34,427 bases of DNA from a virus: positions 1 through 34,427 of the IMG/VR virus record IMGVR_UViG_3300044949_000293. The stretch is one strand, 5' to 3'. The notes under the pieces were generated by a model, which had not been told where the DNA came from, ran no database searches, and was given only the letters and a program-made list of their open reading frames with translations. Shown here one piece after another: positions 25,364-32,513 of the stretch; the first letter of the stretch is position 1, and the number at the start of each line of letters is the position of its first letter. A program made the position numbers and the translations under genes.

Positions 25364-25552
25364 ATGAACGCAAAGTTTCAATCAGCAGCACTATCTTGGT
25401 TCCGCGCAGCAGCAGCGTCTGCGATTGCGTTGTACCTTGCTGGTCAGACGGACCTTAAGGTCTTAGCAACAGCAGCATTGACAGGATTCCTCGGACCAGT
25501 TCTTAAGTGGCTCGACGGTTCCTCAACAGACTTCGGTCGCGGAGCAGAGTAA
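25364..25552 (+). CDS. putative holin
   Basis: Encodes 62 residues with a strong AAGGAG site. Two hydrophobic helices are visible, about residues 10-26 (LSWFRAAAASAIALYLA) and 33-50 (VLATAALTGFLGPVLKWL), with a polar C-terminus DGSSTDFGRGAE. Size, two membrane segments and the FGRGAE-type end resemble holins of actinobacterial and Gram-positive phages (r1t-like). Holins make membrane lesions that release or activate the endolysin. The endolysin candidate lies two genes downstream. Confidence 0.75.
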   Translation: MNAKFQSAALSWFRAAAASAIALYLAGQTDLKVLATAALTGFLGPVLKWLDGSSTDFGRGAE

Positions 25553-25755
25553 TGACTGCCAACGAATGGGCTGGTATCGCAATAGCGGTTACCACAATAG
25601 TCGCCAGCTTTGCTGGCTCAGTTCGTTGGTTAGTAAAGCACTACCTCACAGAATTGAAACCAAATTCAGGCAGCTCGATGCGTGACTCAATCGATAGGTT
25701 GGAACGACGCGTCGACAGCCTGTATGAATTAGTAGCTGGAAAGAGCCATGAATGA
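25552..25755 (+). CDS. small membrane protein of the lysis cassette
   Basis: The start at 25552 is an ATG in a TAATG overlap, preferred over the upstream in-frame ATG at 25507. The 67-residue protein has one hydrophobic segment (about 6-28, WAGIAIAVTTIVASFAGSVR) and a charged helix at the C-terminus (DSIDRLERRVDSLYELV) suited to oligomerisation. It is likely a second holin-like or antiholin-like protein working with the preceding holin. It overlaps the peptidase gene by ATGA. Confidence 0.7.
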   Translation: MTANEWAGIAIAVTTIVASFAGSVRWLVKHYLTELKPNSGSSMRDSIDRLERRVDSLYELVAGKSHE

Positions 25756-26258
25756 AACCTGTAGTCAAGAAAGCCACACCTGCTGCTCTTGCTGTTCTCC
25801 GTCAAGCGACGGCATTAAAGCCGAAGCGGAAGAAAGCAAGCGATGGTCTTCTGCCATCTGCAGCGCATGTAGCTCAGAGTCCGAATTCGGACCACAATAC
25901 TGGGCTAGCAGCAGACCTTACTCATGACCCAGACAATGGTATTGATTGTGCAGAAATATTTGAAAAGCTTAAGGAAGACAAGCGTGTTTCGTATCTTATT
26001 TTCCAAGGAAAGATTTGGTCTAAAGAAAAATCCAAGCTGGGAAACAGACGGTACACTGGGAGTAATCCTCACAATAAGCATCTTCATATTTCTATTAACG
26101 CCTCTAGTGCTGCCGATACTTCTCCATGGTTTTGGTGGATGAATCAACCAAAGATTATTAATCAGGTCAAGGCAGCTATTGCTGCAGTACCAGTAAAGAA
26201 AGCATACCCAGCAGAAGATACATCTAAATGCTGTCAGCACTGTCCATCTAAGAAGTAG
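25752..26258 (+). CDS. endolysin, M15-type peptidase
   Basis: Encodes 168 residues. SDHNTGLAADLTHD (46-59) supplies His 48 and Asp 55, and HNKHLHIS (107-114) supplies His 112, the zinc-ligand pattern of the M15/VanY-type peptidases that cut peptide cross-links in peptidoglycan. No signal peptide is seen, so it needs the holin to reach the wall. The C-terminal tail (TSKCCQHCPSKK) carries three Cys and a His, unusual for such enzymes. Starts by ATGA overlap with the membrane protein. Confidence 0.85.
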   Translation: MKPVVKKATPAALAVLRQATALKPKRKKASDGLLPSAAHVAQSPNSDHNTGLAADLTHDPDNGIDCAEIFEKLKEDKRVSYLIFQGKIWSKEKSKLGNRRYTGSNPHNKHLHISINASSAADTSPWFWWMNQPKIINQVKAAIAAVPVKKAYPAEDTSKCCQHCPSKK

Positions 26259-26267
26259 GGGTAAATC

Positions 26268-28172
26268 GTGGCAACGAATAACAAGGCTATCGTTGGTGAC
26301 CTTCCGATTATTCTCAGCCAGTCGATTCCGACTGCGCTTGTAAAGTATAAGAGAGAAGACTTTGCTGCTAGCTACGCTATCGGTAATACACCATGGCTAT
26401 CTGCAGCATCTGACCAGAACCGTATTAGTCGTATCACGACTACATACCAGAAGGAACGTATCGACCAGGGCTCATCCGCTGGTGAAAACTCTTTGTCTAA
26501 CTGGTGGCTACGGTCTGCTACATCATGGCACTTCGGTGCGGGTACACGTTACTACGATGCAGATGCATCAGACTTGTTTAGATTCTACGAGTCAAGCAAC
26601 ATAGATGTCTGGACACCAGGTGAGCTTACACTTCTTAAGAAGACAACTAATCTTAGCACCGCGTCGGTAAGCAGCCCAGCTACAGTAACAGGTGGAACGT
26701 TCTACATATCTGGAAGCAACGTATTCTTTTTTAACGAGTCAACATCAACCAGTACATCAACTAGTTTACCTGGTGGTGCTATAGCACAGAAGCTTACATC
26801 CGACGGTGCTGTTGGAATTGTTGGAGCAAGTGACGGTATCTATATCGTTACAACAGCTATGGCTGTTAGTAAGATTTGGAACAAGCCAAGCTCGAATACA
26901 ACATGGACTGTCCAAGCAATCGGGTATGTCAAAGATAGAATTGTAGTTGGTGTTCAATTAGATTCTGGCGAAGCTAACACATACGAACTTAGCAGAAACC
27001 CATCGTCGCCACCAAAGACAGTAAGCACAACAGAACTTAGATATTCATTTCCTAACTCAACATTAACTTATGTATCAATTGCGGAGTTAAACTCTTCAAT
27101 CATTGTTGGCTATACAGTAGGTATCTATTCAAGAATTCACAGCCATGCCATTGATGAGGCATCACCATTGGCAGCAATCAAAGACCCAATCGTTGTAGCT
27201 GAACTACCACGTGGTGAAACGCTCAACCAATTTAGAACCTACCTCAATGAGTATGTCGTACTAGCAACCAGCTCTGGTCTTCGTATTGGTACTCAGTCAA
27301 CCGATGGATTAGGTTTTACATATGGACCACTTACTATCCATACAGAAGTAAAAGATGTAGCGTTCAATGATTCATATGTATATGCCACACGTACGTATAA
27401 CAACACCGCTGGTTTATGGCGTATTGATTTAGGTACACCAATTGGTAGTGGTTATGCATACGCATCCGACTTGTCTATATCTGCTGGTTCTGCAACTGGC
27501 GTTGCTTTTATTGGAACATCAGGTCGCAAGTTTATTACCGCTACATCTGGTGTATGGATTGAATCAGCAACAGAGTTGGAACCATTTGGATTTTTAAAGT
27601 CTGGTTGGATTCGCTGGGGTACTGCAGAAAAGAAGCAGCCAGTGTCTATTGCTATCCGCGCTACAGGTGAAGGCGGAACAGTTAACTTTACGGTTGAAGA
27701 CCAAGAGGGTCGTTCATCTGGTATCGGCTCTGTCCCATTAACTGGGTCCAACGATGTGCAGTTATCTGCTGCGTTATCACCAGCAGACCACTTTGAAATT
27801 ACAGTCAATCTTTCTCGTAGTACAAGCAGTGCAACAGTTGGACCAGTGCTAGAAGAATGGCAGTGTCGTGCATTGCCTGCTCCTCTACGTTCTAGAACAA
27901 TCACTGTTCCATTGCTGTGCTTTGAAGAAGAGAGAGATACCAATGGTGTGACTCGTGTGTCCAACCCTTGGGAAAGAATTAAATATCTAGAACGTATCGA
28001 GCAGAATGGTGGAGCAGTCTTGTATCAAGACTTCTCATCAGAGGAAGAACGTATCTGTACTATCCGAGCTATCCAGTTCGAGCAGACTTCTCCTCCATCA
28101 TTTGCTAGTGGGTTCGGTGGAATTGTTACGGTTCAATTGCAGACAATTGATACGGAGCAAGCTATCCAATAA
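26268..28172 (+). CDS. putative tail nozzle-type beta protein
   Basis: Encodes 634 residues from a GTG with GGGG-type site upstream. The whole protein is beta-rich with repeating strands separated by loops, for example TFYISGSNVFFFNEST, VGIVGASDGIYIVTTAM, DRIVVGVQLDSGEANTY, EYVVLATSSGLRIGTQ and GRKFITATSGVWIES, consistent with a beta-propeller as in nozzle proteins of short-tailed phages (T7 gp12-like). C-terminal 150 residues form further beta domains (GGTVNFTVEDQEGRSS). Position after the lysis cassette rather than beside the adaptor is atypical. An adhesin is an alternative. Confidence 0.6.
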   Translation: MATNNKAIVGDLPIILSQSIPTALVKYKREDFAASYAIGNTPWLSAASDQNRISRITTTYQKERIDQGSSAGENSLSNWWLRSATSWHFGAGTRYYDADASDLFRFYESSNIDVWTPGELTLLKKTTNLSTASVSSPATVTGGTFYISGSNVFFFNESTSTSTSTSLPGGAIAQKLTSDGAVGIVGASDGIYIVTTAMAVSKIWNKPSSNTTWTVQAIGYVKDRIVVGVQLDSGEANTYELSRNPSSPPKTVSTTELRYSFPNSTLTYVSIAELNSSIIVGYTVGIYSRIHSHAIDEASPLAAIKDPIVVAELPRGETLNQFRTYLNEYVVLATSSGLRIGTQSTDGLGFTYGPLTIHTEVKDVAFNDSYVYATRTYNNTAGLWRIDLGTPIGSGYAYASDLSISAGSATGVAFIGTSGRKFITATSGVWIESATELEPFGFLKSGWIRWGTAEKKQPVSIAIRATGEGGTVNFTVEDQEGRSSGIGSVPLTGSNDVQLSAALSPADHFEITVNLSRSTSSATVGPVLEEWQCRALPAPLRSRTITVPLLCFEEERDTNGVTRVSNPWERIKYLERIEQNGGAVLYQDFSSEEERICTIRAIQFEQTSPPSFASGFGGIVTVQLQTIDTEQAIQ

Positions 28173-28390
28173 TGGAAGAGAACAAGTTAATACCTCTGGT
28201 ATTACCAGGGGAAAGAAGTGAGCTAGTCGATAAGGTTCGATTGGCTCTTAATGTTGCTGGCGATGATGTGTTAGATGCTCCCCTTGCCGAGTTGCTAAGA
28301 GGGTTGCAGCATCAGCTTTCCATCCCAGCAGTCGGGTGCATCAATATAGCCACGCTGGATGCGCTCGCAGTTGCTCCACCAGAATGGTAG
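28172..28390 (+). CDS. small protein, last gene of structural block
   Basis: Encodes 72 residues with a TAATG start on the previous stop. The C-terminal 55 residues (VRLALNVAGDDVLDAPLAEL, then LRGLQHQLSIPAVGCIN) faintly resemble a peptidoglycan-binding repeat of type 1, in which a helix, a loop with GxIxxxT and a second helix recur. The resemblance is weak. The gene is followed by the strong terminator at 28401-28432, which ends the 27-kb structural block. Confidence 0.6.
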   Translation: MEENKLIPLVLPGERSELVDKVRLALNVAGDDVLDAPLAELLRGLQHQLSIPAVGCINIATLDALAVAPPEW

Positions 28391-28400
28391 GGCTAAAAGG

Positions 28401-28432
28401 AGAGGGGGACTTAATTGTCCCCCTCTTTTTTT
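28401..28432 (+). terminator. strong rho-independent terminator ending structural block
   Basis: AGAGGGGGAC (28401-28410) pairs perfectly with GTCCCCCTCT (28417-28426) around TTAATT, and seven T residues run over 28426-28432. It is the strongest terminator in the window and separates late genes from the replication block. Confidence 0.92.
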
Positions 28433-28450
28433 ATTTCCCTAAATCACCAC

Positions 28451-28470
28451 GGCTTGCCATCAGGCAAGCC
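28451..28470. terminator. second hairpin after structural block
   Basis: GGCTTGCC (28451-28458) and GGCAAGCC (28463-28470) form a perfect 8-bp stem with an ATCA loop, followed only by TTT then CCC. It could back up the preceding terminator or shape the leader of the replication operon. No convincing promoter for that operon was found in 28433-28530. Confidence 0.4.
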
Positions 28471-28530
28471 TTTCCCGCCCTCCACCCCTCAACCTTATCA
28501 GATACTTGGTAAAAATAAACGGCGTGTCTT

Positions 28531-28764
28531 ATGACACAGATTGGTAATACAACTGATATGATATACGGTATGAATCAACTTCCTCCGCATCGGTCTTACA
28601 GTCAGCTAACAACCTGGCAATCCTGTCCTCAGAAATACTACTTGAGTAAGGTAGCCATGGTACCAGAGAAGCCTGCAGTGTATCTTGCTGCTGGCTCTGC
28701 CGTCCACTCTATGTTGGAATGGTTGAATCATGAGCTCTACAAGCAGCAACAGAAACTTGATTGA
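28531..28764 (+). CDS. Cas4/RecB-like exonuclease, N-terminal part of split gene
   Basis: Encodes 77 residues. The sequence RSYSQLTTWQSCPQKYYLSK (21-40) followed by AAGSAVHSMLEW (53-64) is the opening of the Cas4/RecB-like PD-(D/E)XK exonucleases of actinobacterial phages. Cys 32 is the first cluster cysteine and His 59 the motif I histidine. The reading frame then stops, and the catalytic part is found in another frame at 28962-29630. An in-frame ATG at 28570 gives a more typical start (MNQLPPHRSYSQ). The piece cannot be active alone and probably pairs with the downstream part, or the gene is broken. Confidence 0.75.
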   Translation: MTQIGNTTDMIYGMNQLPPHRSYSQLTTWQSCPQKYYLSKVAMVPEKPAVYLAAGSAVHSMLEWLNHELYKQQQKLD

Positions 28765-28975
28765 CCAACGAGGTATCCCTAGTAACGAATGCGTGAACTG
28801 CGGTTCCAACATTCAAGTTATCAGGGCTATCTTCCAAGACTACGACTTGGTCATGTGGTTCACAGATTCTTTCTGTGCTGATTGCGGTTCTCCTATGACA
28901 ACCCCCACACCAGTCGACCACCCAGACTACGTGAAGCCTGACCGACCAGAGGAAGAAGACGATGAGTTTAACTGA
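28730..28975 (+). CDS. zinc-ribbon-like ORF lying between two nuclease halves
   Basis: Encodes up to 81 residues; the ATG at 28730 lies in the end of the preceding gene and the ribosome site is weak. Two CxxC pairs (CVNC at 21-24 and CADC at 49-52) indicate a zinc ribbon. The tail is Pro-rich then acidic (RPEEEDDEFN). It overlaps both nuclease pieces and is in a third frame. It may be a real small DNA-interacting protein inserted in the nuclease gene, or part of one larger protein if frameshifts occur. Confidence 0.6.
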   Translation: MSSTSSNRNLIDQRGIPSNECVNCGSNIQVIRAIFQDYDLVMWFTDSFCADCGSPMTTPTPVDHPDYVKPDRPEEEDDEFN

Positions 28976-29630
28976 GAAGTGGCTTGAGATATTCAATGCC
29001 GAAGTAAGAGATGTAGAAGAGAAGTCAGGGTTACCTACCACAGAGTGGAAGGTAGCAGGTCGCAAGACCGCTGCTCGTCCCGATGGGGAAGACCTAGCTT
29101 TCTGGCAAAGCGATGGGCTCAAGCAGGTAGAAGCCTACCAAAAATGGGTGTTGCAATCTGGCTGGCAGATTGCTACTATGCCTGATGGTCGTCCTGGAAT
29201 CGAGTGGTCCGCAGATGTGCATTTCGGAGGCACACCTGTGAGATTTATTATCGACGCGGTATATCAAGTAGGGGAAGACTTGGTTATCGTTGACTACAAA
29301 ACTGGTTCCAGGACGCCATTCGGTGTAATCCAAAATGGATTGTATGCCAGTGGTATTGAAAAGATTTTTGGTATCCGTCCCAAGTGGGGCGCATTCTTTA
29401 TGACACGCCAAGGTGAGCTTGGTGATTTGATTGACTTAACCCACCTGAGTATTGAATACTATGAACATGCATTCGCATCTATGAACCACTCAGTATTGCA
29501 AGGTTGGTTCCCAACATTCGTTGGTGAAAACTGCAAGATGTGTTCGTTTATGGATAAGTGTCCAGCATGGGGCAGCAAAGATTTCCCGCTACAAATTCCA
29601 ACAACAGGGAAAGAAAAGGAGAGAAAGTAG
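28962..29630 (+). CDS. Cas4/RecB-like exonuclease, catalytic part of split gene
   Basis: Encodes 222 residues. The PD-(D/E)XK core is visible as FIIDAV (Asp 98) and VIVDYKTG (Asp 111, Lys 113), with Gln 124 in the usual following helix. Three cysteines near the end (Cys 191, 194 and 200, in CKMCSFMDKCPAW) would join Cys 32 of the upstream part to hold a 4Fe-4S cluster, as in Cas4 and AddB. Together the two parts total 299 residues, near the size of a single-gene family member. Such enzymes process DNA ends during phage recombination or replication. An ATPase and possible SSB follow. Confidence 0.85.
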   Translation: MSLTEKWLEIFNAEVRDVEEKSGLPTTEWKVAGRKTAARPDGEDLAFWQSDGLKQVEAYQKWVLQSGWQIATMPDGRPGIEWSADVHFGGTPVRFIIDAVYQVGEDLVIVDYKTGSRTPFGVIQNGLYASGIEKIFGIRPKWGAFFMTRQGELGDLIDLTHLSIEYYEHAFASMNHSVLQGWFPTFVGENCKMCSFMDKCPAWGSKDFPLQIPTTGKEKERK

Positions 29631-30092
29631 ATGACTGAATCTATGTTCTCGTTTACAGGAAAGCTAAACGGAAATGATTTGTTTACCGTCCGAGGTAACA
29701 GCATTTCTGAATTCAAAGCAAACCTAACCGCAGCAGTCGAGGCAATCACTGATGCACAAGGTCTGCAAGCTATGTTGCTTAACCGCACAAATGGAGGAGC
29801 GTATGCTCCTAACATGGAACAAGCTATCGCTGGTCTACAGGCAGCGGGTCTTAACCCACAGCCTGTGACAACAACACCTCAAGCAATCGAGGTAGTTAAA
29901 GATAAGTATGGTAACGAGTGGACATATGGACATCCAGATGCACCAGACCTACCAGACGGACGTGGCAAGTACGCCAAGAAGAAGGGCGTATCAAAAGCAG
30001 GCAAGGCATACGTTGGTTGGTTCGACCCAGCTAAGGGACCAAAGCCTTTCTCACCAGGTGCTGTAGAAGCAGAAACAATCTGGACTAAGTAA
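29631..30092 (+). CDS. putative ssDNA-binding or recombination accessory protein
   Basis: Encodes 153 residues with a GGAG ribosome site. The N-terminus (FSFTGKLNGNDLFTVRGNSI) is beta-rich and the middle helical. The C-terminal part contains KYGNEWTYGHPDAPDLPDG and a basic loop (KYAKKKGVSKAGKAYVGWF). No Walker, nuclease or Cys motif. Lying between a Cas4-like exonuclease and a RecA-fold ATPase, it could be an SSB-like protein. That is inference from order; the fold is not obvious. It shares a TAATG junction with the ATPase gene. Confidence 0.65.
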   Translation: MTESMFSFTGKLNGNDLFTVRGNSISEFKANLTAAVEAITDAQGLQAMLLNRTNGGAYAPNMEQAIAGLQAAGLNPQPVTTTPQAIEVVKDKYGNEWTYGHPDAPDLPDGRGKYAKKKGVSKAGKAYVGWFDPAKGPKPFSPGAVEAETIWTK

Positions 30093-30925
30093 TGCGTAGC
30101 CTATTGCAAGTAGTGGGTGTCGAGTCACCAGCTGGTCATCAACTACCAGAAATCCTACCTCAACTCACCGCCAGTCAGGTGGTCTTCCGTCAAGCGCAGT
30201 TGCATTTGATTGCAGGTCAACCAGGCGGAGGTAAGACACTACTTGCATTATGGTACGCAGTTGCATCAAAGGTTCCATCTCTGTACATATCAGCAGACTC
30301 TGACTCACGTACGATTGCAACTCGTGCAGGTGCAATCATCATGAATAAAGATGTCGCTGATGTAGAAAGATTAATGGATACTGAAGCAAGTGTTCTCCTT
30401 GAGGACGCACTAGCAGAAGGTGCCAGCCATGTACGATTCGCCTTCGACCCAGCACCTTCTCTTCAAGATATTGAAGAGGAGATAGAAGCGTGGATTGAAT
30501 TACATGGCTCGGCTCCTGCTGCTGTATATGTAGACAACTTAATGAACGTAGCATCCGCTAGTGATAACGAATGGACTGCACTACGTGATGCCATGTCAGC
30601 GTTTCACTACATGGCACGTGAATATGAATCGGCATTCATCGTCCTACACCACGTATCCGAGAATGAAAAGATGTCTAAGCCGAACTACCCAGCACCACGT
30701 AAAGCGTTGATGGGTAAGGTGGCAGCGCTACCAGAGTTGGTCCTTTCGGTGGCTCTGGATAGCTCTTCCAATAGTTATCGTGTTGCTGTAGTTAAGAACC
30801 GACATGGCAAGGCAGACCCGACAGCAGAGAGTTATGTATCTCTAGCAGCGGAAGCAAGCAAGATGGTTCTCTATAATTCGCCAGCAGAATTGTTCCGCGC
30901 TAGGACAATGAGCCAATGGCAGTAG
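30092..30925 (+). CDS. RecA-fold ATPase (DnaB/Sak4-like)
   Basis: Encodes 277 residues. Walker A is AGQPGGGKT (41-49), followed by a helix LLALWYAVASK, and the second strand ends in LYISADSDSR, as in RecA/DnaB/KaiC-type ATPases. AAVYVDNL (143-150) is the Walker B strand and FIVLHHVSE (182-190) resembles the sensor strand of such folds. A possible Asp finger or arginine contact lies in YRVAVVKNRHGK. In phages such short proteins act as replicative-type helicases or as Sak4-like annealing ATPases. The neighbouring exonuclease and possible SSB favour a recombination role, but primase genes are also downstream. Confidence 0.85.
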   Translation: MRSLLQVVGVESPAGHQLPEILPQLTASQVVFRQAQLHLIAGQPGGGKTLLALWYAVASKVPSLYISADSDSRTIATRAGAIIMNKDVADVERLMDTEASVLLEDALAEGASHVRFAFDPAPSLQDIEEEIEAWIELHGSAPAAVYVDNLMNVASASDNEWTALRDAMSAFHYMAREYESAFIVLHHVSENEKMSKPNYPAPRKALMGKVAALPELVLSVALDSSSNSYRVAVVKNRHGKADPTAESYVSLAAEASKMVLYNSPAELFRARTMSQWQ

Positions 30926-31308
30926 AGAATCTATCATCATTTGATTTAGATTTTAGATACGGTCAAGAAGGTGAGTCACTGGTTCAGCAACTGCTGACCG
31001 AAGGTGGCACAGTAGAAGTTAAACGTGACCGTAAGTGGCATGCAACTAACAACCTATACATAGAAGTTGAATGCTGGTACCAACGTTCTGGTTCGTGGGA
31101 ACCATCAGGTCTGTCTGTAACGAAGGCTAGTTACTGGGCTTTCGTTCTAGAGCAAGGCGTATTGATGGTACCAACTGGTCACGTACGTCACGCCATACAG
31201 AAATATGGACGTGAGATTACTTGTGAGATACCACCGAACAGAAGCAAAGGCTATCTGATTACGGTAGAGAATTTATTAGATGTGATGAAGGAATTAAAGA
31301 ATGATTAA
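30916..31308 (+). CDS. PD-(D/E)XK-type nuclease-like protein
   Basis: Encodes 130 residues. It shows the compact pattern of a small PD-(D/E)XK family: Glu 20 in YGQEGESLVQQLL, VEVKRDRKWHATNN (33-46) with Glu 34 and Lys 36, a second acidic position in LYIEVE (Glu 50), and PSGLSVTKASYWAFVL at 63-78. I recall this arrangement in phage proteins annotated as endonuclease-like. It overlaps the ATPase gene by 10 bases and lies in the recombination block, so it may act on DNA intermediates or branched DNA. Activity is unproven. Confidence 0.75.
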   Translation: MAVENLSSFDLDFRYGQEGESLVQQLLTEGGTVEVKRDRKWHATNNLYIEVECWYQRSGSWEPSGLSVTKASYWAFVLEQGVLMVPTGHVRHAIQKYGREITCEIPPNRSKGYLITVENLLDVMKELKND

Positions 31309-31462
31309 GCCAGCTGTATATCTACGTGGTGCTTGGGTTAAGTGGCACGTACTTGCATACCTTGGGATGCAGAAAAGAAAAAGGTGGCGTCACCTTGCGG
31401 TGACCGATGAGGTTGCACTAGGGTACTGGGAAAATCTTTATAGAATTAAACGTCGACCTTAA
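31301..31462 (+). CDS. 53-residue basic protein of unknown function
   Basis: A short ORF overlapping the preceding gene by eight bases. It begins MIKPAVYLRGAWVKWHVLAY and is rich in Arg, Lys and Trp (QKRKRWRHLAV, ending RIKRRP). The stop overlaps the AAGGAG ribosome site of the WhiB gene. The tryptophans and basic residues could suit a DNA- or RNA-binding peptide. No family recognised. Confidence 0.65.
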   Translation: MIKPAVYLRGAWVKWHVLAYLGMQKRKRWRHLAVTDEVALGYWENLYRIKRRP

Positions 31463-31471
31463 GGAGTAGCA

Positions 31472-31741
31472 GTGGAATTTCCAGACTTGTCACGAGCACT
31501 ATGTAGAGAAGTCGGTACGGAATTTTTTTACCCAGAAGAGGGTAACGAAACTGACACTTCAATATATAGTTTTGCTAGAAAGATATGTTCTGGTTGTGAA
31601 GTAAGACAAGCTTGTCTTGATTGGGGAGTACGCCACGAAGGTCATGGTGTATGGGGTGGTATGACACCACGTGAAAGAATGGCAATACGCAAGAAGCTAA
31701 ACATAACATTGGAATCAATTATCCCAGGGGAGTACTCATGA
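31472..31741 (+). CDS. WhiB-family iron-sulfur transcription factor
   Basis: Encodes 89 residues from a GTG with AAGGAG five bases upstream. The four cluster cysteines are present: Cys 11, then Cys 39, 42 and 48 in CSGCEVRQAC. The family's GVWGG turn is at 59-63, followed by a basic helix (MTPRERMAIRKKLNI) that contacts DNA or the sigma factor. WhiB proteins occur only in Actinobacteria and their phages, where they bind the primary sigma factor and redirect transcription. It is therefore the best evidence for the host phylum and a candidate regulator of host or phage promoters. Confidence 0.95.
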   Translation: MEFPDLSRALCREVGTEFFYPEEGNETDTSIYSFARKICSGCEVRQACLDWGVRHEGHGVWGGMTPRERMAIRKKLNITLESIIPGEYS

Positions 31742-32091
31742 CCACACCACAGAAACGCAAAGGCTCACAGTACGAACGAGATGTAGTTAAGTGGTTACGT
31801 CAGATGGGATACCCATGTGCCGAACGTGCATACGGTGCGGGTAGACATGATGATGTTGGTGACATTGATGGAATCAATGGTGTTGTTATAGAATGTAAGA
31901 ATGAGAAAGCAATAAGAATTCCTCAGTACCTTCGGGAGCTAGAGGATGAGATGACACATGCTGATGCAGAGACAGGCGTTGTGTTAATCAAGAAGCGTGG
32001 CACTTCTAATATCTCAGAGTCGTATGCAGTAATGCCTGCGGAACTCTGGGTCAATCTGCTAAAACAGGCAGGTTACAATGGACATCAGTGA
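31738..32091 (+). CDS. Holliday junction resolvase-like PD-(D/E)XK nuclease
   Basis: Encodes 117 residues with ATGA overlap on whiB. Glu 13 lies in an N-terminal helix (GSQYERDVVKWLRQMGY), followed by ERAYGAGRHDDVGDIDG with Asp 42 and then VVIECKN with Glu 52 and Lys 54. This is the resolvase-type PD-(D/E)XK order (E, D, ExK) seen in archaeal Hjc and related phage enzymes that cut branched DNA. It would resolve recombination or replication intermediates before packaging. The small C-terminal part (SYAVMPAELWVNLLKQAGY) may help dimerise. Confidence 0.8.
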   Translation: MTTPQKRKGSQYERDVVKWLRQMGYPCAERAYGAGRHDDVGDIDGINGVVIECKNEKAIRIPQYLRELEDEMTHADAETGVVLIKKRGTSNISESYAVMPAELWVNLLKQAGYNGHQ

Positions 32092-32129
32092 GACAGTGAC
32101 AGTGACTCATAAAATGAAAAGAGGTAACT

Positions 32130-32510
32130 ATGCGGTTCGCAATAGTGATTCTCCTATTCTCAGGTGTGCAATTAGCATCACCGAGTATGGCGCTATCGCC
32201 AGTGATGACATACGAGAAACGCTTATTGGTAACAACCGACAAGCGGGAACGTGTGAAACTGACGTTAGGACAAATCACAACCGACAAGAAAGAGGTTCAG
32301 TGTGCGCTAGACATAGCGTACAAAGAGAGCCGATACAACGTGGACTCACTCAACAAATCGAGTGGAGCACGTGGAGTATGGCAATTACTCTGGGGAAAAC
32401 CAGGGTGGTCATTACTGAAACAAACACAAGAAGCACACAAGTATGTGCTCCATCGTTACGACACTTGGTGCGGAGCGTACAGGTTCCATCAGGAAAGGAA
32501 TTGGTATTAG
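32130..32510 (+). CDS. secreted transglycosylase-like protein
   Basis: Encodes 126 residues with a GAGGT site five bases before the ATG. Residues 1-21 form a signal peptide (MRFAIVILLFSGVQLAS, then a likely cleavage after SMA). The SLT-type transglycosylase motif is in YKESRYNVDS with Glu 66 as the likely catalytic acid, followed by GARGVWQL (79-86) and an end WCGAYRFHQERNWY. Cys 58 and Cys 114 may form a disulfide outside the cytoplasm. It would cut peptidoglycan glycan strands. It is small, and its location in the replication block instead of the lysis cassette is odd. Confidence 0.8.
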   Translation: MRFAIVILLFSGVQLASPSMALSPVMTYEKRLLVTTDKRERVKLTLGQITTDKKEVQCALDIAYKESRYNVDSLNKSSGARGVWQLLWGKPGWSLLKQTQEAHKYVLHRYDTWCGAYRFHQERNWY

Positions 32511-32513
32511 AAA

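Noticed and set aside
28506-28534. TTGGTA with TTATGA as promoter of the replication block
   Set aside because: The -10 match is poor although the gap is 17 bases; not annotated.
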